From BNXB01 sp031548005 (GTDB taxonomy: Bacteria > Bacteroidota > Bacteroidia > Bacteroidales > Azobacteroidaceae), in NCBI GenBank assembly GCA_031548005.1, contig JAVBRK010000016.1, positions 1 through 34,383 of the forward strand: DNA of 34,383 nucleotides. The letters run 5' to 3'. Under the pieces are notes generated by a model that was not told the origin of the DNA, ran no database searches, and saw only the letters and a list, made by a program, of their open reading frames with translations. The stretch's first letter is position 1. Every line of letters begins with the position of its first letter. Positions 1 through 7,739 of this stretch are shown here, one piece after another. The translations under genes were made by a program, and so were the position numbers.

Positions 1-146
1 TGAAATAAATAAAAAAATAAGATAAAGGCGTTACATTTTGTAAAAAGATTGTTAGTTTAAAAGTGATACAAAGTTATCATAAAAGAATCATTTGCCAAAT
101 TTATGCTTTAAAACATATTATTTTAGGAGTATTAAAAAAAAACAAT

Positions 147-154
147 TATCTTTG
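147..154 (+). promoter_or_regulatory. Bacteroidetes -7 promoter element for the winged-helix gene
   Basis: TATCTTTG matches the Bacteroidetes sigma-70 (SigABfr) -7 consensus TAnnTTTG. No clear TTTG -33 box is seen at the expected spacing, only a T-rich TTTTAG at 121-126. Transcription would begin about 6-8 bases after the element, around 160-162. An ATG at 157 would therefore lie at or before the transcript start, which supports the internal ATG at 217 as the real start codon. The remaining bases from 1 to 146 are AT-rich and hold nothing I recognise. Confidence 0.6.
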
Positions 155-216
155 CAATGAATTTATTTACAGCGATATACTGTAAAACTCGTTGTTCAAC
201 ACAAAAAACAATTCAA

Positions 217-417
217 ATGAAAGAGAAAATTGGGAATAATGCGGGTATTGTTTGGGTCGCTTTGGAAGGCCAGCCTGCTAAAAGCCTGAAAGAAGTCAAA
301 AAAGTGACAAAACTTACAGAAAAAGATTTGTATGCTGCATTGGGTTGGTTAGCCCGTGAAGAAAAGGTAGCTTTTACCGAAGATGCAGATGGCGAAATTA
401 TGGTTGCGATTGCCTGA
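217..417 (+). CDS. Winged helix-turn-helix domain protein (DUF2582 family)
   Basis: This is a 66-residue protein beginning MKEKIGNNAG. It looks like the DUF2582 winged-helix family (PF10771), small DNA-binding-like domains common in Bacteroidetes. The body GIVWVALEG, then the helix region KSLKEVKKVTKL, then YAALGWLAREEKV and a beta wing ending in EIMVAIA fits a single winged helix. No other domain or signal peptide is present. The reading frame is open back to an ATG at 157, but those 20 codons overlap the promoter and carry no family-like sequence, so I chose the ATG at 217. It is a single-gene unit closed by the hairpin at 462-501. Its DNA target is unknown. It may regulate something, but nothing in the sequence shows what. 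Confidence 0.85.
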   Translation: MKEKIGNNAGIVWVALEGQPAKSLKEVKKVTKLTEKDLYAALGWLAREEKVAFTEDADGEIMVAIA

Positions 418-461
418 TAAAATAGATTTTCTATTCAGGTAATAGTACAAAGACATTAATA

Positions 462-510
462 AGAAACCGCTTCCCGGGCTATTGCCTCCGAAGCGGTTTC
501 TTTTCTTTTG
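462..510 (+). terminator. Rho-independent terminator shared by convergent genes
   Basis: A perfect 12-bp stem pairs 462-473 (AGAAACCGCTTC) with 490-501 across a 16-base loop. It is followed on the plus strand by TTTTCTTTT, a good U-tract for the winged-helix gene. Read from the other strand the hairpin is followed only by TTATTAATG, so it may also end the PPK2 transcript, but less efficiently. Confidence 0.85.
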
Positions 511-521
511 TGATGCAGGGA

Positions 522-1418
522 TCAGGGAGTTTCTTCAGGTTCGGCTTCCAATACTTTTTTCCCTTCTTCTACCTCGTTGCGTTTTTCATCGGTTAGCTGC
601 GGATATTTCAATCCCAGCTTCTGTAAACGCTCCAGGATAATCTTTCCAACGGCATAGCGCATGAACCATTTGTAATCGGCAGGAATGACATACCACGGAG
701 CATATTCGGTCGAGGTGTTGGTTAAAATATCGCCATACGCATCCATGTATTGGTCCCAATATTTCCTCTCTTTCAGGTCTCCGAGCGAGAACTTCCAGTT
801 TTTATGCTCGTCGTTCAATCGTTCCAGGAAGCGTTTCTTTTGCTCTTTCTTCGAGACATTGAGAAAAAATTTAAGAATAATGGTGCCGTTTTCCGTCAGA
901 TAGCGTTCGATATCATTGATCTGGCGGTAACGCTTTTTCCAGAATTTATTTTTGATATCCTCTTCTGCATCGATACCCGGCAATTGTTGGTTGAGTAGTA
1001 TTTCGGGGTGAACTTTGGCAATCAGGACTTCCTCATAATGGGAACGGTTGAAAATACCGAAGCGTCCGCGCTCGGGGCAGGATTTAAGAATCCGCCACAT
1101 ATAGTCGTGATCCAATTCTTCTGCAGAGGGTTGTTTGAATGAAAATACCTGGCTTCCCTGGGGATTCAGTCCCGACATCACGTGTTTGATCGTTCCGTCT
1201 TTTCCGGCGGCATCCATGGCCTGAAACACCAGTAACACGGAGTATTTGTTGTAGGCATACAACTTATCCTGAATTTCATCTAACTTTTCGATGCTCTCTT
1301 TCAATAAACCTTCGCTTTCTTCTTTGGTAAATCCTCCTGTAACATCGGTATCGAAATCTTTTACTTTGTGCTTTTTACCGGGCTTTGCCTCAAAGCTTTT
1401 CATGTAATTCTTTTTCAT
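522..1418 (-). CDS. Polyphosphate kinase 2 family protein (polyphosphate:nucleotide phosphotransferase)
   Basis: The enzyme should transfer phosphate between inorganic polyphosphate and nucleotides in the cytoplasm. The 298 residues hold one PPK2 domain. A Walker A-like loop AMDAAGKDGT lies at residues 67-76, a Walker B-like segment GIFNRSHYEE at 121-130, and a basic lid region KKRYRQINDIERYL at about 161-174. One-domain PPK2 proteins of this length beginning with a basic N-terminal segment are typical of Bacteroidetes enzymes. Class III members, which can phosphorylate both AMP and ADP, include a Cytophaga homologue, so class III is my inference and not proven. It lies 17 bp downstream of ppk1 on the same strand, so synthesis and use of polyphosphate are probably co-transcribed. 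The C-terminus is Glu-rich. Confidence 0.92.
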   Translation of the reverse strand: MKKNYMKSFEAKPGKKHKVKDFDTDVTGGFTKEESEGLLKESIEKLDEIQDKLYAYNKYSVLLVFQAMDAAGKDGTIKHVMSGLNPQGSQVFSFKQPSAEELDHDYMWRILKSCPERGRFGIFNRSHYEEVLIAKVHPEILLNQQLPGIDAEEDIKNKFWKKRYRQINDIERYLTENGTIILKFFLNVSKKEQKKRFLERLNDEHKNWKFSLGDLKERKYWDQYMDAYGDILTNTSTEYAPWYVIPADYKWFMRYAVGKIILERLQKLGLKYPQLTDEKRNEVEEGKKVLEAEPEETP

Positions 1419-1435
1419 ATATACATCAGTTGTTT

Positions 1436-3496
1436 TTATGGTTGTATATTATTTTTATCTTTAAAATAGTTGTATGTTGCAAATTGCGACCGGATATCCG
1501 GTTCTTCATCGTTTTGTTTTTTTCTGAAATTGTTGGATAGCTTTTCGTCCAATATCCGGGCTTTTATATTGTCTTTCCATTGTATGTCGATCATATCCCG
1601 TATGGTCTGCCTGCTTTCTTCGTCTGTAACAGGAAAGGTGACCTCCACCCGGTTATCGATATTGCGAGGCATAATATCAGCCGAAGAAAGAAAAATCTGT
1701 TCTTTTCCTCCGTTGGAGAAAATATAAACACGTGCATGCTCCAGGAACTTATCGACGATACTGATGGCGGTAATGTTTTCGCTTAGTTTCTCCTTTCCGG
1801 CAATCAGCCGGCACATGCCGCGGACAATGAGCCTGATTTTAACTCCGGCTTTTCCCGCCTCGTATAATTTCAGGATTATTTCTTCATCCGTCAGGCTGTT
1901 CATTTTCATGGTGATATATGACGGGATATTCTTTTTTGCGTTTGATATCTCTTTATCAATCAAGGATATCATTTTTTTTCTGAAATTAAGAGGAGAGACC
2001 AGGATATTCCGGAAATTCCCGGTCAGGCAATTTTTTTCCAACTGGGAGAAAAGTTCGGCCAGCTCCCCTGTAATCTGCCGGGAGGATGTGAAATAATGAT
2101 AATCTCCGTATAGTTTTCCTGTATTTTCATTGTAATTTCCTGTTCCGAGCATGGCATACCGTTTTTCCTGCCCGTTTTTTGCTTTCCGGGTTACTAAACA
2201 GATCTTGGAATGTACCTTGAACGATTGAATTCCGTTCAGCACTCTGACCCCGGCTTCTTCCAGCTCGTAAGTCCAGCGGATATTACTTGCTTCATCGAAC
2301 CGGGCTTTTAGCTCGACCAGGACGGTCACCTTTTTTCCGTTTCTGGCGGCGTTTTTCAGTGCGTTGATGACCCGAGATCTGTCTGCCAGACGGTACAATG
2401 TCATTTTGATCGTTGTTACATGCGGGTCGATTGCTGCTTCCCGCAGGAAATAGAGGAGGTGGTCGAACGATTGGTAAGGTACGCTGATCAGGTAATCTTT
2501 CCGGTCTATCAGATCAAAATAACTTTTAGACAGGTTACAGTCGGCCCTGTGTATGGGAGGAGTGGGAGCATATTCCAGTTCAGGACCTCCTACATTGGGA
2601 AATTTCATAAAATCCCGTAGATTATGATAGCGGCCTCCGGGAATGATATTCGGAGGGGTGTACCGGAGCTTTTTTAGAATAAAAGCAAGGATTTTATCCG
2701 GCATTTCCTTGTCGTATGTAAATCGTACCGGTTCTCCCTTTTTCCGCTCTTTCAGACTGTTGGAAATACTTTCGATCAGGCTCACAGAAAGTCCTGTATC
2801 GAGATTCAGCTCAGCATCGCGGGTTATTTTGATGGTATGCGCCTGGTATTGATCGTATCCGAACATGAAAAACAGGTCGTTCAGGCAATACCGGATGATA
2901 TCGTCGAGCAGGATAATATACTTGTCTACTCCGTTTCCGGGAAGCGATACGAATCGTGAATGGTTTCGGGGGATTTCCAGGATAGCATGCGCTTTATTTT
3001 TCTTATCGTTTGCTTTCGACATGCTGATCACAAAATAAATAGCGGTATCTTTCAATTGCAGAGGTACCTCCAATTTGTCTATGAGCACCGGGGAGAGGTC
3101 GTACTGGATATTGTCTTTAAAATATTGCCGGATAAAAATTCCCTGTTCTTCATTGATTTCCTGTTGGTTTACAATGTGGATGTGATTTTGAGCCAGCCGG
3201 GGGAGTAGTTCGTTGTAAAATGTATTTTCAATGTCTGTCTGGTAACGTTTCGCTAACTTGTTGATTTCCGACAGGACTTTTTTGGGCTTTTCGTCGTGGT
3301 AAAGCAGATCCGATTTTGAATAACGTGTCAGGGCGGCCACGCGGACTCTGAAAAATTCATCCATGTTCGACGAGTAGATCGATAGGAAGCGGATCCGCTC
3401 TATGAGTGGGGTCGTTTCATCATAAGCCTCTTGCAGCACCCGGTCGTTAAAAGAAAGCCAACTGATCTCTCCGTTAATGAATTTTGATTTGGACAT
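1436..3496 (-). CDS. ppk1: Polyphosphate kinase 1
   Basis: PPK1 reversibly polymerises the gamma-phosphate of ATP into inorganic polyphosphate and is often peripherally membrane-associated. The 686 residues match the family's usual length of about 690. The N-terminal domain begins FINGEISWLSFNDRVLQEA and contains the RIRFLSIYSSNMDEFF signature at about 34-49. Two phospholipase-D-like halves follow. His429 in KVHSKICL corresponds to the autophosphorylated histidine of the family (E. coli His435), and His587 in FLEHARVYIF corresponds to the second conserved histidine. ELKARFDEASN at 395-405 and GTGNYNENTGKLYGDYHYFT at 451-470 are also family signatures. The usual RGICCL segment reads RGMCRL here, a minor variation. 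It lies 62 bp downstream of the solute-binding-like gene, the largest gap in this run, so a separate promoter is possible although I see no TAnnTTTG there. Confidence 0.96.
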   Translation of the reverse strand: MSKSKFINGEISWLSFNDRVLQEAYDETTPLIERIRFLSIYSSNMDEFFRVRVAALTRYSKSDLLYHDEKPKKVLSEINKLAKRYQTDIENTFYNELLPRLAQNHIHIVNQQEINEEQGIFIRQYFKDNIQYDLSPVLIDKLEVPLQLKDTAIYFVISMSKANDKKNKAHAILEIPRNHSRFVSLPGNGVDKYIILLDDIIRYCLNDLFFMFGYDQYQAHTIKITRDAELNLDTGLSVSLIESISNSLKERKKGEPVRFTYDKEMPDKILAFILKKLRYTPPNIIPGGRYHNLRDFMKFPNVGGPELEYAPTPPIHRADCNLSKSYFDLIDRKDYLISVPYQSFDHLLYFLREAAIDPHVTTIKMTLYRLADRSRVINALKNAARNGKKVTVLVELKARFDEASNIRWTYELEEAGVRVLNGIQSFKVHSKICLVTRKAKNGQEKRYAMLGTGNYNENTGKLYGDYHYFTSSRQITGELAELFSQLEKNCLTGNFRNILVSPLNFRKKMISLIDKEISNAKKNIPSYITMKMNSLTDEEIILKLYEAGKAGVKIRLIVRGMCRLIAGKEKLSENITAISIVDKFLEHARVYIFSNGGKEQIFLSSADIMPRNIDNRVEVTFPVTDEESRQTIRDMIDIQWKDNIKARILDEKLSNNFRKKQNDEEPDIRSQFATYNYFKDKNNIQP

Positions 3497-3558
3497 GGAG
3501 ATAATGCTAAGGGAATATCATAATAATAACGTTTTATCAGGGATTTTGTTTATAATGC

Positions 3559-4332
3559 TTACTTGATTTTTATCAGCCAATTGTTCAGGCTGTCGAGCAG
3601 TACCGGAGAAGTGTGTCTTACAGCCCAGGCCTGGAATTGAGTAAAGCTGATTTCTGTTTTACAATCGATTTGGGGCAGATCTTTTTTATTTGCCAGCGCC
3701 ACATCGAGATCAACAACGGCAAAATCGATTTCTTTATAGGCCACCATATGAATGAGTTGTTCCGAGTTGCAGCTTGCTTCTTCCTTTATGTAGATCGTGT
3801 CTCCGATCTCTTCGGCCAGATTCCGGATTCTTAATATTGCCGGTGAATTTTCAGAAACATGGACGGTTTTACCAGCCAACTCCAGATGATTTCTCAAAGG
3901 CTCGATGCTATCGTTATGTTCGGCCGTACGTTGTATCAGAACCTGCTTACTTTTACGGATCGGCTCTGTAAATGTCAGTTGTTTTTTTGTGTCGGAAGTG
4001 ATCGGGATGTAGCGTGCGATAGCGTCGTATTGATTATTCTCTAATCCTTCGATACAATCTTTGAGATTCTTTACAAAATGGATTTCTACTGTCAATCCGG
4101 AAATTTTTTCAATGGATTTGCAGAGTTCGTACTGGCTTCCAGCGATGGTGTCGCTGTTCGGATTACCTCCCATGGAATCGTAGTCGGTCACGATCCGTAA
4201 TATCCCTTCGTTTTTGATTTCAGGGTAATCTCTTACTTCAGGTTTTCGTGACTGGCTCCACAGCATCGCCATGGTGATCATTGCCAGGGTTAATAATGCC
4301 AGGTATAACGGAAGCAGTTTTTTTGTATTCAT
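3559..4332 (-). CDS. Solute-binding-protein family 3-like membrane-anchored protein
   Basis: The 257 residues consist of a hydrophobic N-terminal segment (about residues 6-25) with no lipobox cysteine, followed by one periplasmic binding-protein fold of the SBP_bac_3 / MltF N-terminal type. The phrases EGILRIVTDYDS, SQYELCKSIEKISGL, NNQYDAIARYIP, LTFTEPIRKSKQVLIQR and EIDFAVVDLDVALA are characteristic, including the two-lobe hinge. The C-terminal transglycosylase domain of MltF is absent. No ABC permease or ATPase gene is nearby. The hydrophobic segment suggests an uncleaved anchor or a signal peptide in the inner membrane, with the binding domain in the periplasm. It starts 4 bp after the porin gene, so translational coupling is likely and a joint role in the envelope is plausible. 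The ligand is unknown. Confidence 0.75.
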   Translation of the reverse strand: MNTKKLLPLYLALLTLAMITMAMLWSQSRKPEVRDYPEIKNEGILRIVTDYDSMGGNPNSDTIAGSQYELCKSIEKISGLTVEIHFVKNLKDCIEGLENNQYDAIARYIPITSDTKKQLTFTEPIRKSKQVLIQRTAEHNDSIEPLRNHLELAGKTVHVSENSPAILRIRNLAEEIGDTIYIKEEASCNSEQLIHMVAYKEIDFAVVDLDVALANKKDLPQIDCKTEISFTQFQAWAVRHTSPVLLDSLNNWLIKIK

Positions 4333-4336
4333 ATTT

Positions 4337-6394
4337 TCAATTATGAAAATCCCAGGAGAAACCGAATTTGAATATCTGTGGATTCAATGGATAATGAGCC
4401 ATTGAAAAGTATTCAGGCGGGTAAATGAACGATGAACTCAGGTTGTAGAATTCGATAAAGAATCGCGTATATTTCAAATGACAATTGATATAAGCGTTGA
4501 CTATCGGGTAATCTCCGACCTTGACTTCGTCCTGTAACCGGAATTGTTGGGTTACCGGTTCGTAGGTCGGAGAAGAATACCTGGAAAAATAATTTGCATT
4601 GGCGCCTATTTGAATGGTGAGTACTTTTGCGGCGACAAACTGCAGGTAAAGATTGGAATATATGCTAAAATCAGGTAGGGGAAGAACATCCTCATTGCCG
4701 CTGTGCTGGTAGGCGATCTGGTTGTCCCAATGCAGAATGCCTAATTTCATATTTTGTATCAGGGTTGCTGTCAGTACCCGGATGTTTCCCGAATTTCCGG
4801 ACTCTGTCTTAGAATGTTGCATGGCAACCCCTGTCTTGTCGAAGTAGATGTAGTCGGTGATATTCTCGGCATCGACACTGATATTGGTTTTTGATTGGGG
4901 AAAATCGATGCTTCCGCCTAACCGGACTTTTTTGACGTTATCGAATTTTTTATTATCCCACCAGATATATTTGCTGTGAAAATTATTTTCATAATACGTC
5001 GGTGATAAACTTTTGAAGGAAGCTCGTCCGATAACGGATGCGGTTTTTTTCAGAAACGGGATCCGGGTCTCTATTTTTCCACTCACATCGAAGTCTCCGG
5101 CGTTGTCTCCGGTCACCCCCAGCCGTCCCTGAGCCTCGTACCGGAGAGTTTTCCCGGTTCGCTTGCTTAATTCCCCTCCGATATACAATGAATTCTGGTT
5201 TTCAGTATTCCACTTCACCGAATCCTGCTGCATTGTAAACTGACGGGTTTCGTAGTCGAGGAAAGCTGTCAGGTCGAATTTGGCCCATTCGCTGAATCCT
5301 TCCCGAAGGGAAAGTCCGAAAATATTATTTATTTCCCGGTACTTCGTGGAGTAGTTGGGCGCACGTTCGGTTTTCCAGTAGTCCTGGTTATTATAATATG
5401 CGTTAATTATAGCTGTGTCTTTAGCATTGAACCACCTTTCCTTATCAATGTAGTTGAACGTATAAATGAGACTCGACACCGGAATAAACTCTTTGATTAC
5501 ACCCCCATCTTCGTCTTTTTTTTCTGTGTCGCGCTCAAAGCCAAGGTTGTAACGATAGTTCAGATAATATTCCGCGCCTTTTTGTCTGTTCCAGGTTTGT
5601 TGTGACGACGAGGCCCGTTGGTAATTGACTTCAAAGTCCTTAGTTTGTCCGTCCGGAGCATTGGTAAGTTCCGGATTTACAATATAATTATCATCGTTTA
5701 ATCCTCCGTTTTCTCCGTTCGTGTAGTCCGTGGGGTTGACGACTAAGTGCAACCGGTGGCGGTCGGTAATGTAGCTGCCATAGAAGTTCCAGTCCAGCCG
5801 TTTGGCCGACTGGGACATATAGAATCCCCGGGCGTAGAGGTAGTCGACATTAAATCCGACATTGATGTGCTTCCCGAAATTAATGGATAAGGCTCCCAGC
5901 AACCGTTCTTCCTTGTTCTGCCTGCTGCCTGCGCTCTGGTAGGTGAGATTTGAATAGGGAATCTTCGTATTGATGAAATTGAGCTTTTCCGGCGTCAGGG
6001 CATAGTTGTAGTAGGGATCGGCAAACATAAAACGGGAGCGGTCGGGACGATCGAAGTACACTCTCGATTCCATGGGCAGTCCCAGGTTTCCAGGATAAGC
6101 CATCGAAATTCCGTATCCTTCCACATGCGTACGACGCACAAAATCAGTGAGCAATGTATCCGGGTTTCCCGGGATCATTTCTCCCGTGCGTTTTGTGATC
6201 CTCCAGAAATTAATGCGTTTGGTCGTATCGGGCTCCTGGGCGCCGGTATAATGTTCCGTTGCTTTAATTGTGTCCGTTGTTTCAGGTAGTGAATGATCAT
6301 GATCGTGATCATGATCCTGGGCTTTGACTTTCTGAACTCCAGCCAGCAAAAAAAACAAAAGCAGCCCGGTTGATATGGTCGAAATGTACTTCAA
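4337..6394 (-). CDS. Putative outer-membrane porin (porin_10-like) with His-Asp N-terminus
   Basis: This is a 685-residue outer-membrane beta-barrel protein. Residues 1-26 form a signal peptide ending VQKVKAQ. The mature protein begins with four HD-type repeats (residues 27-34), then a linker and a long series of amphipathic strands rich in Tyr and Trp, such as HINVGFNVDYLYARGFYMSQ, ending FGFSWDFHN with the aromatic barrel terminus. It resembles the Bacteroidetes putative porin family (PF14121), whose substrates are largely undefined. The start ATG overlaps the stop of the gamma-subunit gene by 4 bp (ATGA), implying coupled translation. There is no TonB box or plug, so passive diffusion or a structural role is more likely than TonB-driven import. 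The His-Asp stretch could bind divalent metal, which is inference. Confidence 0.8.
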   Translation of the reverse strand: MKYISTISTGLLLFFLLAGVQKVKAQDHDHDHDHSLPETTDTIKATEHYTGAQEPDTTKRINFWRITKRTGEMIPGNPDTLLTDFVRRTHVEGYGISMAYPGNLGLPMESRVYFDRPDRSRFMFADPYYNYALTPEKLNFINTKIPYSNLTYQSAGSRQNKEERLLGALSINFGKHINVGFNVDYLYARGFYMSQSAKRLDWNFYGSYITDRHRLHLVVNPTDYTNGENGGLNDDNYIVNPELTNAPDGQTKDFEVNYQRASSSQQTWNRQKGAEYYLNYRYNLGFERDTEKKDEDGGVIKEFIPVSSLIYTFNYIDKERWFNAKDTAIINAYYNNQDYWKTERAPNYSTKYREINNIFGLSLREGFSEWAKFDLTAFLDYETRQFTMQQDSVKWNTENQNSLYIGGELSKRTGKTLRYEAQGRLGVTGDNAGDFDVSGKIETRIPFLKKTASVIGRASFKSLSPTYYENNFHSKYIWWDNKKFDNVKKVRLGGSIDFPQSKTNISVDAENITDYIYFDKTGVAMQHSKTESGNSGNIRVLTATLIQNMKLGILHWDNQIAYQHSGNEDVLPLPDFSIYSNLYLQFVAAKVLTIQIGANANYFSRYSSPTYEPVTQQFRLQDEVKVGDYPIVNAYINCHLKYTRFFIEFYNLSSSFIYPPEYFSMAHYPLNPQIFKFGFSWDFHN
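6293..6316 (-). repeat. Hexanucleotide repeat encoding four Asp-His pairs
   Basis: Four copies of a 6-base unit (GATCAT, with one GATCAC) encode Asp-His-Asp-His-Asp-His-Asp-His, beginning right after the predicted signal peptidase site of the porin gene. Copy number changes would remain in frame and alter the number of potential metal-binding histidines. Confidence 0.8.
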
Positions 6395-6933
6395 ATTTCT
6401 TTGATTGTTTCCATTCCTTTCAGGATTGCCTTTTCATTCATCGGCAGCAGCTTGTGGTGACGCTCCGGTAATGATTTCTTCAATCCGTTCATGATACTTT
6501 CGAGTGTGACCATCGGGGCTACCCGGAGCATTCCTCCCAGTATGACCATATTGAATGCTTTTTCATACCCTTCGGCTACGGCGGTATTCATGGCATCGAT
6601 TTCATAGATCCGGATGTCTTTTCTCGTGGGCGGGTGTACAATACCATAACCATCAAAAATCAGGATACCGCCTGGTTTTACCCGGCTCTCGAATTTGGAG
6701 AGCGAAGGCTGGTTCAGAATAATGGCAATGTCGTATTGGTTCAGGATAGGAGAAGATATTTTTTCATCGCTTAATATCACGGTTACATTGGCGGTTCCTC
6801 CCCGCTGTTCCGGTCCGTATGAAGGAAACCAGCTCACTTCCTTGTTTTCCATCAATCCTGAATAAGCCAGAATCTTACCCATGGAAAGCACTCCTTGTCC
6901 GCCGAATCCGGCAATGATAATTTCGTAAGTCAT
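6391..6933 (-). CDS. 2-oxoacid:ferredoxin oxidoreductase, gamma subunit
   Basis: The 180-residue product is the gamma subunit (pyruvate/ketoisovalerate oxidoreductase catalytic domain, POR family) of a four-subunit 2-oxoacid:ferredoxin oxidoreductase. The N-terminus has the glycine-rich motif GFGGQGVLSMGK at residues 9-20, followed by SWFPSYGPEQRGGTANVTV, both typical of KorC/VorC-type subunits. The frame is also open upstream to a TTG at 6957, but the ATG at 6933 starts directly at the conserved domain, so I prefer it. It lies 28 bp after the beta subunit and overlaps the porin gene start. Together the four subunits convert a 2-oxoacid and CoA to acyl-CoA and CO2 while reducing ferredoxin. 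The substrate cannot be read from sequence: 2-oxoglutarate and branched-chain 2-oxoacids are both possible. Confidence 0.92.
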   Translation of the reverse strand: MTYEIIIAGFGGQGVLSMGKILAYSGLMENKEVSWFPSYGPEQRGGTANVTVILSDEKISSPILNQYDIAIILNQPSLSKFESRVKPGGILIFDGYGIVHPPTRKDIRIYEIDAMNTAVAEGYEKAFNMVILGGMLRVAPMVTLESIMNGLKKSLPERHHKLLPMNEKAILKGMETIKEI

Positions 6934-6961
6934 GGATTTTATATTGTCAACTTTCAATTGA

Positions 6962-7723
6962 TTAATAGTCTTTTAGTTCTCCTAAAGGATATACAGGCAG
7001 CATATGCTCTACCATCCATTTATTGGAGGCATCCGGCGTCATTTTCCATCCGGAGGAGCAGGTGGATACAAATTCTACGACCGAGGTTCCTTTTCCTGCC
7101 ATGGAGTTTTCAAAAGCTTTCCGGAGCATTTTCTTGGCTTTCTTTATGGCCGGAGCAGAGTGTACCGTTTGCCGGGTCACTAAGCAGGTTCCTTCGAGTT
7201 GGGCCAACAGGTCGGATATTTTCAACGGGTATCCGTTCAACTGCTCATTCCGTCCGTACGGACAGGTTGCCGTTGCCATATTCATCAGTGTCGTAGGGGC
7301 CATCTGGCCTCCTGTCATACCATAAATGGCATTGTTGATAAAAATGATTACGATATTCTCTCCCCGGTTACAGGCATGAATGGTTTCTGCGGTTCCGATG
7401 GCTGCCAGGTCGCCGTCGCCCTGGTAAGTGAATACCATTTTGTCGGGATTGAGCCTTTTAACGGCAGTAGCAAGCGCCGGAGCGCGCCCGTGAGCGGCTT
7501 CCTGCCAGTCGATATCGATATAGTTATAAGCGAATACGGCACAGCCGACCGGCGCTATTCCGATTGTTTTTTCTTCCATTCCCATGTCGTCGACCACTTC
7601 CGCCACGAGTTTATGTACTACTCCATGGCTGCATCCGGGGCAGTAGTGCATCGGATTGTCGTTCATCAGACGGGGTTTGGCATATACCAGGTTTTCTGGT
7701 TTTATGATATCTGCAACTTCCAT
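6962..7723 (-). CDS. 2-oxoacid:ferredoxin oxidoreductase, beta (thiamine pyrophosphate) subunit
   Basis: The 253-residue product is the TPP-binding subunit (KorB/VorA type). The N-terminal HYCPGCSHG (Cys28, Cys31) is conserved in the family. The thiamine diphosphate and magnesium motif starts at GDGD (102-105) and ends at the paired asparagines Asn130-Asn131 in FINNAIYGMTGGQMAPTT. The length is typical, at about 250-280. It follows the alpha subunit gene by 16 bp, and the four subunits occur in the order ferredoxin, alpha, beta, gamma. It is cytoplasmic. The enzyme is probably important for anaerobic 2-oxoacid metabolism and reduced ferredoxin balance, either in the reductive or oxidative direction. 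Confidence 0.94.
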   Translation of the reverse strand: MEVADIIKPENLVYAKPRLMNDNPMHYCPGCSHGVVHKLVAEVVDDMGMEEKTIGIAPVGCAVFAYNYIDIDWQEAAHGRAPALATAVKRLNPDKMVFTYQGDGDLAAIGTAETIHACNRGENIVIIFINNAIYGMTGGQMAPTTLMNMATATCPYGRNEQLNGYPLKISDLLAQLEGTCLVTRQTVHSAPAIKKAKKMLRKAFENSMAGKGTSVVEFVSTCSSGWKMTPDASNKWMVEHMLPVYPLGELKDY

Positions 7724-7739
7724 AATACTTTGATTTTCT

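Noticed and set aside
3559..4332. Complete ABC amino-acid importer
   Set aside because: Only a binding-protein-like domain is present. No permease or ATPase gene is adjacent on either side.
3559..4332. Membrane-bound lytic transglycosylase MltF
   Set aside because: The binding-like half fits, but the protein stops at 257 residues with no lysozyme-like catalytic domain.
6934..6957. TTG-initiated extension of the oxidoreductase gamma subunit
   Set aside because: The extra 8 residues precede the conserved MTYEIIIAGFGGQG start and use a weaker start codon.
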